NCBI GenBank assembly: GCA_041687675.1
Contig: JAWLBM010000027.1
Span: 4,838-68,837, forward strand
Length of the DNA stretch: 64,000 nt
DNA from: JAWLBM01 sp041687675
GTDB taxonomy: Bacteria; Pseudomonadota; Alphaproteobacteria; Rhizobiales; Pleomorphomonadaceae
Direction: 5' to 3'
Of this stretch, positions 16,881-25,485 are shown one piece after another. The position numbers and the translations under genes are program-made. The notes below the pieces were generated by a model. That model had not been told where the DNA came from and did not search any database. It saw only the letters and a program-made list of their open reading frames with translations. Position 1 is the first letter of the stretch, and each line of letters starts with the position of its first letter.

Positions 16881-18470
16881 CTACCCGCCCGTGCCCTTCA
16901 GCAGCTTGTAGGTGATCGAATCGATCAGCGCCTGGAAGGAGGCGTCGACGATGTTCTCGGAGACGCCGATGGTGGACCAGCGCCGGCCGGCGGCGGTGTC
17001 GAGGCTCTCGATCAGCACGCGGGTGACGGCGCCGGTGCCGCCGTTGAGGATGCGCACCTTGTAGTCGACCAGCTCCAGCCCCTCGATCTCGGACTGGTAG
17101 CTGCCGAGGTCCTTGCGCAGGGCCTGGTCGAGCGCGTTGACCGGGCCGTTGCCCTCGGCGACCGACATCAGCATCTCGTCGCCCACCTTCACCTTGACCA
17201 CCGCCTCGGAGACGGTGACCACCTCGCCGCGGGCGTTGAAGCGCCGCTCCACCATGGTGCGGTAGCTCTTCACCTCGAAGAAGCTCGGCACCGCGCCGAG
17301 GTGACGGCGGGCGAGCAGCTCGAAGGAGGCGTCCGCCGCCTCGTAGGCGAAGCCGCGGGCCTCGCGCTCCTTGACCTCCGCCAGCAGCCGGTCGAGCCGC
17401 CGGTCGGAGCGCTCGGCCGGAACCCCGAGGCGCTCGAGTTCGGCAAGGAGGTTGGACTTGCCGGCCTGGTCGGACACCAGCATCCGGCGGCGGTTGCCGA
17501 CGCTCTCCGGCGGTACGTGCTCGTAGGTCTTCGGGTCCTTCAGGATCGCCGAGGCGTGGATGCCCGCCTTGGTGGCGAAGGCGCTGTCGCCCACATAGGG
17601 CGCGTGCCGCGGCGGCGCCCGGTTGAGGAGTTCGTCGAAGGCGCGGCTGACCTGGGTCAGCGACTTCAGCCCCTGGTCGTCGATGCCCGTCTCGAAGCGC
17701 TCGGCGAACTCGCGCTTCAGCTTCAGCGTCGGGATGAGGGTGGTGAGGTTGGCGTTGCCGCAGCGCTCGCCGATGCCGTTGAGGGTGCCCTGGACCTGGC
17801 GCACCCCGGCGCGCACCGCCGCCAGCGAATTGGCCACCGCCTGGCCGGTGTCGTCGTGGGCGTGGATGCCGAGCCGGTCGCCCGGCACGATCCCGGCGAC
17901 CGCGCGCACGATCGCCTCCACCTCGTGCGGCAGGGTGCCGCCGTTGGTGTCGCAGAGGACCACCCAGCGGGCGCCGGCCTCGAAGGCGGTGCGGGCGCAG
18001 TCGAGGGCGTAGCCGGGGTTGGCCTTGTAGCCGTCGAAGAAGTGCTCGCAGTCGATCATCGCCTCGCGCCCGGCCGCGACCGCCGCCTCGACGGTCTGGC
18101 GGATCGACGAGAGGTTCTCCTCGAGCGTCGTCCCGAGCGCCACCCTGACGTGGTAGTCCCAGGTCTTCGCCACGAAGGTGACCGCGTCGGCGGGCGCCTG
18201 CAGGATGGCGGCAAGGCCCGGGTCGTTGGAGGCCGAGACGCCCGGCCGCTTGGTCATGCCGAAGGCGGTGAAGGTCGCCCGGCGCGTCCGCTTCTGCGAG
18301 AAGAAGGCGTCGTCGGTCGGGTTGGCGCCCGGGTAGCCGCCCTCCAGATAGTCGATCCCCAGTTCGTCGATCAGCCGCGCCACCTGGATCTTGTCCTCCA
18401 CGGAGAAGTCGATGCCGGGCGTCTGGGCGCCGTCGCGCAGGGTGGTGTCGTAGAGGTAGAGGCGGTCCAT
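16881..18470 (-). CDS. cimA: (R)-citramalate synthase
   Basis: The 529-residue protein is a LeuA-like aldolase-type TIM barrel with a C-terminal LeuA allosteric domain. The catalytic N-terminal motif reads DTTLRDGAQTPG at about residue 7. Metal and catalytic residues appear in GIHAHDDTGQAVANSL and in NGIGERCGNANLTTLIP. Citramalate synthase (TIGR00977 type, about 530 residues) condenses pyruvate and acetyl-CoA to start threonine-independent isoleucine synthesis. The YLEGGYPGANPTDDAFF segment separates it from true LeuA. The start at MDRLYLYD is 26 bases after the stop of pip, in a four-gene same-strand chain. Confidence 0.93.
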   Translation of the reverse strand: MDRLYLYDTTLRDGAQTPGIDFSVEDKIQVARLIDELGIDYLEGGYPGANPTDDAFFSQKRTRRATFTAFGMTKRPGVSASNDPGLAAILQAPADAVTFVAKTWDYHVRVALGTTLEENLSSIRQTVEAAVAAGREAMIDCEHFFDGYKANPGYALDCARTAFEAGARWVVLCDTNGGTLPHEVEAIVRAVAGIVPGDRLGIHAHDDTGQAVANSLAAVRAGVRQVQGTLNGIGERCGNANLTTLIPTLKLKREFAERFETGIDDQGLKSLTQVSRAFDELLNRAPPRHAPYVGDSAFATKAGIHASAILKDPKTYEHVPPESVGNRRRMLVSDQAGKSNLLAELERLGVPAERSDRRLDRLLAEVKEREARGFAYEAADASFELLARRHLGAVPSFFEVKSYRTMVERRFNARGEVVTVSEAVVKVKVGDEMLMSVAEGNGPVNALDQALRKDLGSYQSEIEGLELVDYKVRILNGGTGAVTRVLIESLDTAAGRRWSTIGVSENIVDASFQALIDSITYKLLKGTGG

Positions 18471-18496
18471 CAGGTGTCCCCGGGTCGGGAGGCGGG

Positions 18497-19447
18497 TCAG
18501 GCGGCGAAGCGGTCGGTGGCGCGGACGAGGAGGTCGAGGATCCCCGGCTCGCTGAAGGCGTGGCCGGCGCCCTCGACGAAGTGGAATTCCGCCTCGGGCC
18601 AGGCCCGGTGCAGGTCCCAGGCGTTCTTCGCCGGGGTCGCCATGTCGTAGCGGCCGTGGACGATGACGGCCGGAATGTGGCGGATGCGGCCCACGTCGCG
18701 CAGCAGCTGGTTCTCGTCGAGCCAGGCGCCGTGCACGAAGTAGTGGTTCTCGATCCGCGCGAAGGCGACGGCGTAGTCCTCGCCCTCGAAGACGGAGGTG
18801 AGCGCCGGGTCCGGCATCAGCGTGATGGTGGAGCCTTCCCAGAGCGACCAGGCCTTCGCCGCGGCGACGCGCGTCTCCCGGTCGGGCGAGACGAGGCGGT
18901 GGCGGTAGGCGGAGATCAGGTCGTCCCGCTCGGCCTCGGGGATCGGCGCGAGGAAGCCCTCCCACTTGTCCGGGTGGATCAGCGAGGCGCCGTGCTGGTA
19001 GTACCAGGCGAGCTCCCAGGGCCGCAGCAGGAAGATGCCGCGGAGCACGATCTCGCTGACCCGCTCCGGGTGCGTCTCGGCGTAGGCGATTGCCAGCGTC
19101 GAGCCCCAGGAGCCGCCGAACACCAGCCAGCTGTCGGCCCCCACCATCTCGCGCAGCCGCTCGATGTCGGCGACGAGGTGCCAGGTCGTGTTCGCCTCCA
19201 GCTCCGCATGCGGCGTGGACTTGCCGCAGCCGCGCTGGTCGAACAGCAGCAGGTCGTACTTCGCGGGGTCGAACACCCGGCGCTGCGACGGGCTGATGCC
19301 GCCGCCCGGTCCGCCGTGCAGAAACACCGCGGGCTTGGCGCCGCGGGTGCCGACGCGCTCGTAGTAGACGCGGTGGCCGTCGCCGACGTCGAGCCAGCCG
19401 GTCTCGTAGGGTTCGATGGGCGGGTAGAAGCCCCTGAGGTCGCTCAT
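18497..19447 (-). CDS. pip: Prolyl aminopeptidase (S33 alpha/beta hydrolase)
   Basis: A 316-residue alpha/beta hydrolase of the proline iminopeptidase type. The oxyanion-hole motif HGGPGGG is near residue 44, the nucleophile elbow GGSWGSTLA (catalytic Ser) near 110, the Asp in HGRYDMATP, and the His in GAGHAF near the C-terminus. It releases N-terminal proline from peptides in the cytosol. Its start ATG overlaps the stop of the upstream GFA gene. The frame extends much further upstream, but that part translates the GFA gene out of frame, so MSDLRGFYPPI is the right start. Confidence 0.93.
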   Translation of the reverse strand: MSDLRGFYPPIEPYETGWLDVGDGHRVYYERVGTRGAKPAVFLHGGPGGGISPSQRRVFDPAKYDLLLFDQRGCGKSTPHAELEANTTWHLVADIERLREMVGADSWLVFGGSWGSTLAIAYAETHPERVSEIVLRGIFLLRPWELAWYYQHGASLIHPDKWEGFLAPIPEAERDDLISAYRHRLVSPDRETRVAAAKAWSLWEGSTITLMPDPALTSVFEGEDYAVAFARIENHYFVHGAWLDENQLLRDVGRIRHIPAVIVHGRYDMATPAKNAWDLHRAWPEAEFHFVEGAGHAFSEPGILDLLVRATDRFAA

Positions 19448-19923
19448 GTGCCCTGCTCCGGCCAGGTGTCGGTGTCGCGATCGGGATGCTGGAAGGACCT
19501 GATGTCGCCGAGCCATGCGGCGGCGGCGACCGTGTCCCCGGTGCTGCGGCGCGGCAGCGAGGGGAGCCCGGCCACATAGGGCAGTTCGGCCTCGGTGCCG
19601 TACTGGATCGCCGGCGCCAGCCGCTCCGGCCGGTCGAAGGCGCCGATGGCGATCGCCGGCCAGTCGCCGTCCGGCTCGTAGGTGAGCGGCGTGCCGCAAT
19701 CGGCGCAGAAGCCGCGGCGGACGTGGTTCGACGATCGCCAGCGCCTCGGCTCCCCGCGCGTCCAGGCAAGCGCCCCAGGGTCGACGCTGACCAGCGGGGC
19801 AAAGAACGACCCGAAGGCCTTCTGGCACATGCGGCAGTGGCAGATCGAGGCGGTCCCCACCGCCTCCTCCTCGACTGCGAACCTCACCGCCCCGCACTGG
19901 CATCCGCCGGTCAATCTGGTCAT
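19444..19923 (-). CDS. GFA-family (CENP-V/Gfa domain) zinc protein, second copy
   Basis: A 159-residue protein with the Gfa zinc pattern: GGCQCGAVRF at the start, CHCRMCQKAFGSF near residue 28 and FCADCGTPL near 72. It differs clearly from the protein at 412-840, so the two are old paralogues rather than a recent duplicate. The start overlaps the DUF559 gene stop, and its own stop overlaps pip as ATGA, tying the three genes into one translationally coupled unit. The substrate is unknown. Confidence 0.85.
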   Translation of the reverse strand: MTRLTGGCQCGAVRFAVEEEAVGTASICHCRMCQKAFGSFFAPLVSVDPGALAWTRGEPRRWRSSNHVRRGFCADCGTPLTYEPDGDWPAIAIGAFDRPERLAPAIQYGTEAELPYVAGLPSLPRRSTGDTVAAAAWLGDIRSFQHPDRDTDTWPEQGT

Positions 19924-20546
19924 GAGGACTGCTCCCGTTCGGTGTCGGCTTCCCGTCGCTCCCCCCAGCCGCCGCGGCCCCTCATCCGCCCCTTCGGGGC
20001 ACCTTCTCCCCGGCGGGGAGAAGGGGGAGCGGCGGAGGGGGATGAGGCAGTCTCGGATGTGGCAGTCTCGGACGTGGTGACGCCTCGGCCGGAGGATCCC
20101 TCACCGGCATCGGCAAGCCCCCCTTCTCCCCCCCGGGGAGAAGGTGCCCGAAGGGCGGATGAGGGGAGAACCCCACCGGCCGCCTGCTCCTCCAGCGCGT
20201 GCCAGATCCCGTCGAGCACATCCCCGGGCCGGGTGAGGAACTCGGTGTTCCAGACACGGTGGACCCTGAAACCCTTCCCCGCCAGCCACAGGTCGCGCAG
20301 CGGGTCGCGGCGGCTGTCGGCGTGCTGGCCGCCGTCGAGCTCGACGACAAGTCTCCGGGACAGGCAGGCGAAATCAGCAATGTAAGGGCCGATCGGCACC
20401 TGGCGCCTGAACTTGAAGCCTGCGAAGCGCCGTCCGCGCAGTGCCAGCCACATCTTCCGCTCGGCATCGGTCGGCTCGCGGCGCATCCGCCTGGCGAAGT
20501 CGAGCAGCTGATCCTGCCGCTCGGGGGCTCCCCGCCGGCCCCTCAT
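19920..20546 (-). CDS. DUF559 (Vsr-like PD-(D/E)XK) endonuclease-domain protein with repeat-encoded tail
   Basis: Residues from about 12 to 125 form a DUF559 domain, a small relative of the very-short-patch-repair endonuclease fold. It opens with RRMRREPTDAERKMW, has FRRQVPIGPYIADFAC, the acidic VVELDGGQH strand, and ends with VWNTEFL. The role of the family is unknown; DNA binding or cleavage is inferred from the fold. About 75 residues after LEEQAAGG are low-complexity Ser/Gly/Ala sequence translated from the palindromic repeats, so the native gene probably ended earlier and now reads through. The start codon at 20546 itself lies inside a repeat copy and is uncertain. Confidence 0.7.
   Translation of the reverse strand: MRGRRGAPERQDQLLDFARRMRREPTDAERKMWLALRGRRFAGFKFRRQVPIGPYIADFACLSRRLVVELDGGQHADSRRDPLRDLWLAGKGFRVHRVWNTEFLTRPGDVLDGIWHALEEQAAGGVLPSSALRAPSPRGGEGGLADAGEGSSGRGVTTSETATSETASSPSAAPPSPRRGEGAPKGRMRGRGGWGERREADTEREQSS
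19978..20166. repeat. Composite palindromic repeat, left unit
   Basis: Two copies of a CTCATCCG...CTTCTCCCC element face each other at 19978-20029 and 20119-20166 (the second inverted). Between them is a spacer with the tandem phrase GGCAGTCTCGGA twice. The whole unit recurs at 20636-20809. It lies inside the 3' end of the DUF559 reading frame. The element type resembles the short palindromes widespread in rhizobial genomes. Confidence 0.85.
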
Positions 20547-20590
20547 CCGCCCCTTCGGGGCACCTTCTCCCCGGGGGGGAGAAGGGGGTG
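20539..20590. repeat. Single copy of the CTCATCCG/CTTCTCCCC element at the DUF559 start
   Basis: This copy contains the proposed DUF559 start codon on the minus strand and the same CGCCCCTTCGGGGCACC core hairpin as the flanking composite units. It is an orphan half-unit in the same orientation as the left members of both composite repeats. Confidence 0.8.
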
Positions 20591-20635
20591 GTGCGGAGGG
20601 GGTTGCGGCATCGAACGGTCCGGCTGCGGGGTCGG

Positions 20636-20809
20636 CCCTCATCCGCCCCTTCGGGGCACCTTCTCCCCGGGGGGGAGAAGGGGGAGTGGCGGAGGGGGAT
20701 GTGGCAGTCTCCGATGCGGCGGTGAGTCGGCCGGAGGGCCCCTCGCCGGCATCGGCGCGGACCCCTTCTCCCCCCGGGGGAGAAGGTGCCCGAAGGGCGG
20801 ATGAGGGGG
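20636..20809. repeat. Composite palindromic repeat, right unit
   Basis: The inverted pair at 20636-20685 and 20762-20809 encloses a spacer with GTGGCAGTCTCCGATG and GTCGGCCGGAGGG, matching the left unit spacer in order. It lies in the 386-base stretch between the DUF559 start and the cysS stop (20547-20932); the rest of that stretch is Ala/Pro-like GC-rich sequence with no convincing gene. Confidence 0.85.
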
Positions 20810-20932
20810 GAACCCCGCCGGCCCCCTGGCCGGCCGCGACGTCCGTCGCCATCGCCCAGCCCGCCGCGGTCGCGCCGGTCGCGCCGTCGGCCCGGCTGCC
20901 GCCCGCCGCCCCGAAGGACCCCGTCGCCCCGG

Positions 20933-22342
20933 TCACCGCCTCACCTCCCAGCTCGTCACCGGCTCGCCGGTGGCGGGGTCCTTGCCGTCCTTGAGGGTGA
21001 CGCCCATCGCGGCGAGCTGGTCGCGCAGGCGGTCGGAGGTGGCGAAGTCCTTCGCCTTGCGGGCGGCGAGACGCTCGGCGACGAGGCGATCGACGGTGGC
21101 GGCGTCGACGCCGGAGGCGTTCTCCGACTTCCACTCCGTCCCGGTCTTCTCGAGAAGGCCCAGGAGGTTGGCGGCGGATTTCAATACGCCGGGTTCGCCG
21201 TCCGCGAGCGCATGCAGTCGTGCGATCGCGGCCGGCGTGTTCAGGTCGTCCTCGAGCGCGGCGAGAAACTCGCCATCCATCTCCGCCGACGGCGCCACGT
21301 CCCCGACGTGCGAATACCAGCCGTCCAGCGTCCGCCAGCTCTCCTCCAGCCCCTTGATGGTGAAGTCGATCGGCTGGCGGTAGTGGCTGCGCAGCATGTT
21401 GAGGCGCAGCACCTCGCCGGGCCAGTCGTCCAGCAGTTTGCGGATGGTGAAGAAGTTGCCGAGCGACTTCGACATCTTCTCCCCCTCCACCTGGAGGAAG
21501 CCGTTGTGCATCCAGATGTTCGCCATCCGCTCGGTGCCGAGGGCGCAGCAGGACTGGGCGATCTCGTTTTCGTGGTGCGGGAAGACGAGGTCGATGCCGC
21601 CGCCGTGGATGTCGAAGACGTTGCGGGCCGGGTCGTCGCAGGAGAAGCCGCCGCCGAAGGGCTCCAGCAGAGTCGCCATCGACATGGCCGAGCACTCGAT
21701 GTGCCAGCCGGGCCGGCCTCGGCCGAAGGGACTGTCCCAGCCGGGCTCCTGCGGCGAGGACGGCTTCCAGAGGACGAAGTCCATCGGGTCGCGCTTGTAG
21801 GGCGCCACGTCCACCCGCGCGCCGGCGATCATGTCGTCGAGCGAGCGCCGGGACAGCCGGCCGTAGTCCTTCATCGCCGGCACGTGGAAGAGCACGTGGC
21901 CCTCGGCCTCGTAGGCGAAGCCGCGGGCGACGAGGCGCTCGATCATCTCGACCATCTCGCGGATGTAGCCGGTGGCGCGCGGCTGCGCCGTCGGCTCCAG
22001 GCAGCCGAGGGCGGCGACGTCGGCCTGGAACTGCGCGAAAGTCTCCTCCGTCACGCGGCGGATGGCCTCGATGGGGGGGAGGTCCGGGTAGCGCTCGGCC
22101 GCCCGCGCGTTGATCTTGTCGTCGACGTCGGTGATGTTGCGCACATAGGTGACGTGCTCGGCGCCGTAGAGGTGGCGGAGCAGGCGGAACAGCACGTCGA
22201 AGACGATCACAGGCCGCGCATTGCCGATGTGGGCGAAGTCGTAGACCGTCGGCCCGCAGACGTACATGCGCACGTTCGACGGGTCGATCGGCGCGAAGGG
22301 CTCCTTCGCGCGGCTCATGGTGTTGTAGAGCGTCAGGCTCAC
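20933..22342 (-). CDS. cysS: Cysteinyl-tRNA synthetase
   Basis: The 469-residue class I synthetase charges tRNA-Cys. The ATP-binding HIGH motif appears in PTVYDFAHIGNAR near residue 30 and the KMSKS loop in EGEKMSKSLGNFF near 265. Zinc ligands are in the Cys of MYVCGPTVYD, GWHIECSAM and the HHENEIAQS block. The start is a GTG at 22342, preceded by GGAGGGAAGGGA and giving the usual MSLTLYNTMSR N-terminus; the next ATG, eight codons later, would cut the first strand. Confidence 0.97.
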   Translation of the reverse strand: MSLTLYNTMSRAKEPFAPIDPSNVRMYVCGPTVYDFAHIGNARPVIVFDVLFRLLRHLYGAEHVTYVRNITDVDDKINARAAERYPDLPPIEAIRRVTEETFAQFQADVAALGCLEPTAQPRATGYIREMVEMIERLVARGFAYEAEGHVLFHVPAMKDYGRLSRRSLDDMIAGARVDVAPYKRDPMDFVLWKPSSPQEPGWDSPFGRGRPGWHIECSAMSMATLLEPFGGGFSCDDPARNVFDIHGGGIDLVFPHHENEIAQSCCALGTERMANIWMHNGFLQVEGEKMSKSLGNFFTIRKLLDDWPGEVLRLNMLRSHYRQPIDFTIKGLEESWRTLDGWYSHVGDVAPSAEMDGEFLAALEDDLNTPAAIARLHALADGEPGVLKSAANLLGLLEKTGTEWKSENASGVDAATVDRLVAERLAARKAKDFATSDRLRDQLAAMGVTLKDGKDPATGEPVTSWEVRR

Positions 22343-22566
22343 GTCTTCCCTTCCCTCCGTCGGCGACGCGGGGCGGCGCGCCCCGGGCCGGCTGGCCGGT
22401 GGAACCTGTCGTCCGTGAGGTCTCGCGAGGGATCAGACGGGGACGGCCGCGGCCAGCTTGGTCAGCTCAGCCACAAATAATCGAGACGGCGATGATCGCG
22501 CGCGCGGTCGTCATGGAAACGTCTATGGGGCCAAGCGGGTGGCGCCGTCAAGCCCGTGGGCGCGCG

Positions 22567-23169
22567 TCACATCCGCTCCAGCGCGGCCGGATCGCCCCCG
22601 GCGGGCTCCGCGGCGGCCCGGGCGGCGGCGAGCACGGTCGGCAGGATGTCCTCCGCGCTGGCGGCGATCTGGTACTTCACCTCGTAGCCCGGGCGAATGA
22701 AGGACTCGGCCGACATGTGGGCGAGGAGATTGGTCAGGGGCCGCCAGAAGCCGTCGATGTCGGCGAGCACGATCGGCTTGCGGTGGCGGCCGAGCTGGGC
22801 CCAGGTCATCTGCTCGACGACCTCCTCCAGCGTGCCGATACCGCCCGGCAGGGCGACGAAGGCGTCCGAACGATCGAACATCATCTTCTTGCGGGTGTGC
22901 ATGTCGGGGACGATGTGGAGGTCGTCGACCCCCTCCAGCATCGCCTCGCGGCGGACCAGGAAGTCCGGGATGATGCCCGTGACGGCGCCGCCGTGGCGCA
23001 GCACGGACCTCGCCACCGCGCCCATCAGGCCGATCGATCCGCCGCCGTAGACGAGGCGGATCCCGGCCGCGGCCATGGACTCGCCGAGATGCTCGGCGGC
23101 GGCCAGATGCCCCGGTGCCCGCCCCTCGGAGGAGCCGCAGAAGACGCAGATGCTCGATACGGTTGCCAT
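22567..23169 (-). CDS. LOG-family protein, probable cytokinin riboside 5'-monophosphate phosphoribohydrolase
   Basis: A 200-residue Rossmann-fold nucleotide hydrolase (TIGR00730). The diagnostic motif PGGIGTLEE with catalytic Arg/Glu appears near residue 115, preceded by RKKMMFDRSDAFVALPGG. Plant-type LOG enzymes split cytokinin or AMP-like nucleotides into base and ribose phosphate; in bacteria the real substrate is often unsettled. The start at MATVSSICVFCGSS is chosen over an ATG 64 codons upstream because family members begin with this strand. Confidence 0.9.
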   Translation of the reverse strand: MATVSSICVFCGSSEGRAPGHLAAAEHLGESMAAAGIRLVYGGGSIGLMGAVARSVLRHGGAVTGIIPDFLVRREAMLEGVDDLHIVPDMHTRKKMMFDRSDAFVALPGGIGTLEEVVEQMTWAQLGRHRKPIVLADIDGFWRPLTNLLAHMSAESFIRPGYEVKYQIAASAEDILPTVLAAARAAAEPAGGDPAALERM

Positions 23170-23501
23170 ATCGCCATGTGGCATTCGAGGCCTGATGCCG
23201 TCAAGCGCGAGCGGCGCCATTGCGCCCTTCCTGCATCGGCCGACGAGAATCGTCGCAAACCCGGGCGAAAGGACGCGTTTCTGCCGATCCCCACCCTTGC
23301 TGGCAAAGAAATCGCAGGTATAAGCATTCGCCGAGATCGCGTCTCGCTCGGCCACATTCATGCACTAGAGTCTTCGCGGTCGGGTCCCGTTCGGAAGGTC
23401 GCATCACATGGGGCCTTTCTTCCGGGAAGGTCTTGGCGCACCGGTTTCGACGGTTGCGGCGCATGTTTCTGCAGCCGCAGGGAAGGGCTACGGGTCTCAC
23501 G
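23170..23501. other. Divergent intergenic region between LOG and LysM genes
   Basis: This 332-base region separates two genes that face away from each other and should hold both promoters. One sigma70-like promoter for the plus-strand gene is listed separately. I see no small gene here; the long frames crossing it are translations of neighbouring genes in other frames. Confidence 0.6.
23297..23324 (+). promoter_or_regulatory. Possible sigma70 promoter for the LysM-protein gene
   Basis: TTGCTG (23297-23302) and TATAAG (23319-23324) are separated by 16 bases in an unusually AT-rich patch. The start codon of the LysM gene lies about 180 bases downstream, implying a long leader if this is the promoter in use. 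Confidence 0.4.
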
Positions 23502-25355
23502 ATGAAGAAGAGAACCAGGATCGCGCTCATGGTCGCGGTCGGTATCGTCGCCGCGCTGACTGCGACGTTGCTGTCGGGAACCTTCGACGGCGTGCTTCGA
23601 CAGGCCCTGGGCCCGGCCGAGATCGAACAGCCGGCGAGCTCCGACCTGGTGGCGACCCCGATCGAGCCGGAGGCGCCCGGGGCGGGCGAGGCCGAGGTCG
23701 TCGAGCGCGTCATTCCGGTGTTCGACCTGATCCGCGTCGAGCCGACCGGCGATGCGGTCATCGCGGGCCGCGGAACGCCGAACAGCGACGTCGAGATCCT
23801 CTCCGGCGAGACGGTGATCGCCCGCCAGAAGGCGAACCAGTCCGGCGAATGGGCGGCGGTGCTCGACACCCCGCTGGACGCCGGCGCGCACGACCTCAAG
23901 GTCCGCAGCAAGTCGCCGGACGGGGTGGAACTGGTCTCGGAGCAGTCGGTCGCGGTCTCCGTGCCGCAGGGCGGCGAAGGCGAGGTGCTGGTGGTGCTCA
24001 ACCAGCCGAACGCCGCCGCCGAGGTGCTGCAGATGCCCGAGACAGTGGTCGAGGCGGCCCCGGTTGCGGCGGAAGAGGTGGCGAGCGCACCCGCGGCGCC
24101 GGAGGCCCCGCCCGTCGCCGCGGCGCCGGGCGAGTCACCGGCCCCGGCCCTGGCGCCCGGACCCGCGGTGGCCGAAACCCCCGCGCCGGAGTCTCCGGCC
24201 ACCGACGTCGCCGCCGCGCCGGCCGCCGAGCCGTCCCCGGCCAACGACGTCGCCGCCGATCCGTCTGCGGCCGCCGGGATGCAGGTCGCCTCCGCTCCCG
24301 ACGCCGAGGGTCCGGCGGCGGGATCGCCTACCGCCCCCGTGTCCGCTCCCGTCGAGGGCGCCCCGGAGACGACGCCTCTCGCGCCGGCCGCGGCTCCCGC
24401 CGCCGCCGTGCAGGAGCCGGCCGCTCCCGCTGCGACGCCAGCCACGGCGGACGAAGTCGCCGCCGCCGCCCCGGCCCCAGGCGCTGCCGAGGGCGTCCCG
24501 CCCGCCGCGCCGGCCGAGACGGTAGCAGCGGCGGAGCCCGCGCCCGCGGCTCCCGCGACCGGAACGGCACCGCCCGTCCCGGCCGCAGGCGGCGCCGACG
24601 TCGCCTCGCCCGAGCCTGCCGCGCCGGCGGAGCCTCCGCGCGAAGTCGTCGCCGCCCAGCCGGCGACGGATCCGGCCGCAGGCCCCGTCTTGGAGGCCGC
24701 GCCGGCCGAGGCCACCGCCGACCGGCCAGCCGCGCCGGAGATCGCGGCGCCCGCCGGCGAGGAGGTCGCCGCGTTGAGCCCGGCCGATCCCGGGGCCGCA
24801 CGGCCGGCTGCGCAGGTCACCATCGAGGCGGTCGAACTCGAGAACGGCGAGCGCTTCTTCGCCGCCGGCGCCGCCGCGCCCAGCGCCACCCTGCGCCTCT
24901 ATGTCGACGGCGGCCTCGCCGACGAGGTTCGCAGCATGGAGAGCGGCCGCTGGCTGGTGGACACCCGGCTGCCGCTCGAGCCGGGCGCCCACTCCGTGCG
25001 GGTCGACCAGGTCGCCGGCGACGGCACCGTCCTGTCGCGCGCCGAGGTGCCCTTCGAGATCCTCGAGGACCTTGTCGTCGGGCCGACCGAGGTGTCGGGC
25101 TCCGGCAGCGCCGGTGCGGGATCGGGCATTGCCGGCGAGGCGCGGGTCGGCGACGCGCAGACGATCATCATCCGCCGCGGCGACAACCTCTGGCGGATCG
25201 CCCGCCGGCTCTACGGCGCGGGCGTGCGCTACTCGACCATCTACCAGGCCAACACCGACCAGATCGTCAACCCGGACCTCATCTTCCCGGGGCAGGTGTT
25301 CGTGCTCCCGCAGGGCGACCGCAACTGGGAACCGGCCGCGCCCGTCGTGCAGTGA
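23502..25355 (+). CDS. Membrane-anchored LysM protein with Ig-like domains and long Ala/Pro linker
   Basis: The 617-residue protein begins with a signal-anchor helix (IALMVAVGIVAALTATLL, residues 8-25). A first Ig-like repeat (VEPTGDAVIAGRGTPNSDVEI) spans about 80-155. Residues of about 170-450 are almost pure Ala, Pro, Val, Glu and Gly, expected to be disordered. A second Ig-like unit (about 455-540) has the same closing phrase, LxxGAHxxxV. The last 50 residues are a LysM domain (RRGDNLWRIARRLYG, NPDLIFPGQVFVLP) that binds peptidoglycan. Similar proteins are common in Rhizobiales, with unknown function; a cell-envelope tether or spacer is inferred. Confidence 0.85.
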   Translation: MKKRTRIALMVAVGIVAALTATLLSGTFDGVLRQALGPAEIEQPASSDLVATPIEPEAPGAGEAEVVERVIPVFDLIRVEPTGDAVIAGRGTPNSDVEILSGETVIARQKANQSGEWAAVLDTPLDAGAHDLKVRSKSPDGVELVSEQSVAVSVPQGGEGEVLVVLNQPNAAAEVLQMPETVVEAAPVAAEEVASAPAAPEAPPVAAAPGESPAPALAPGPAVAETPAPESPATDVAAAPAAEPSPANDVAADPSAAAGMQVASAPDAEGPAAGSPTAPVSAPVEGAPETTPLAPAAAPAAAVQEPAAPAATPATADEVAAAAPAPGAAEGVPPAAPAETVAAAEPAPAAPATGTAPPVPAAGGADVASPEPAAPAEPPREVVAAQPATDPAAGPVLEAAPAEATADRPAAPEIAAPAGEEVAALSPADPGAARPAAQVTIEAVELENGERFFAAGAAAPSATLRLYVDGGLADEVRSMESGRWLVDTRLPLEPGAHSVRVDQVAGDGTVLSRAEVPFEILEDLVVGPTEVSGSGSAGAGSGIAGEARVGDAQTIIIRRGDNLWRIARRLYGAGVRYSTIYQANTDQIVNPDLIFPGQVFVLPQGDRNWEPAAPVVQ

Positions 25356-25485
25356 GGCGGGGACCCCTGCCGGGCGGCGCTTGATGCGCACGGGGAAGCA
25401 ATGATCTAACGGAGGAGAGACCCGCCGGCCACGCCGGCGGACACCCGATCATGCCCGGCCGCGGCCAGGCCCCCCCGGACACGAC

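Noticed and set aside
19978..20809. CRISPR array
   Set aside because: The repeats are inverted as well as direct, unevenly spaced and part of a reading frame; there are no unique spacers of constant length.
22343..22566. Riboswitch or T-box-like leader upstream of cysS
   Set aside because: No conserved core words or antiterminator pairing could be found; the region is ordinary promoter-sized sequence.
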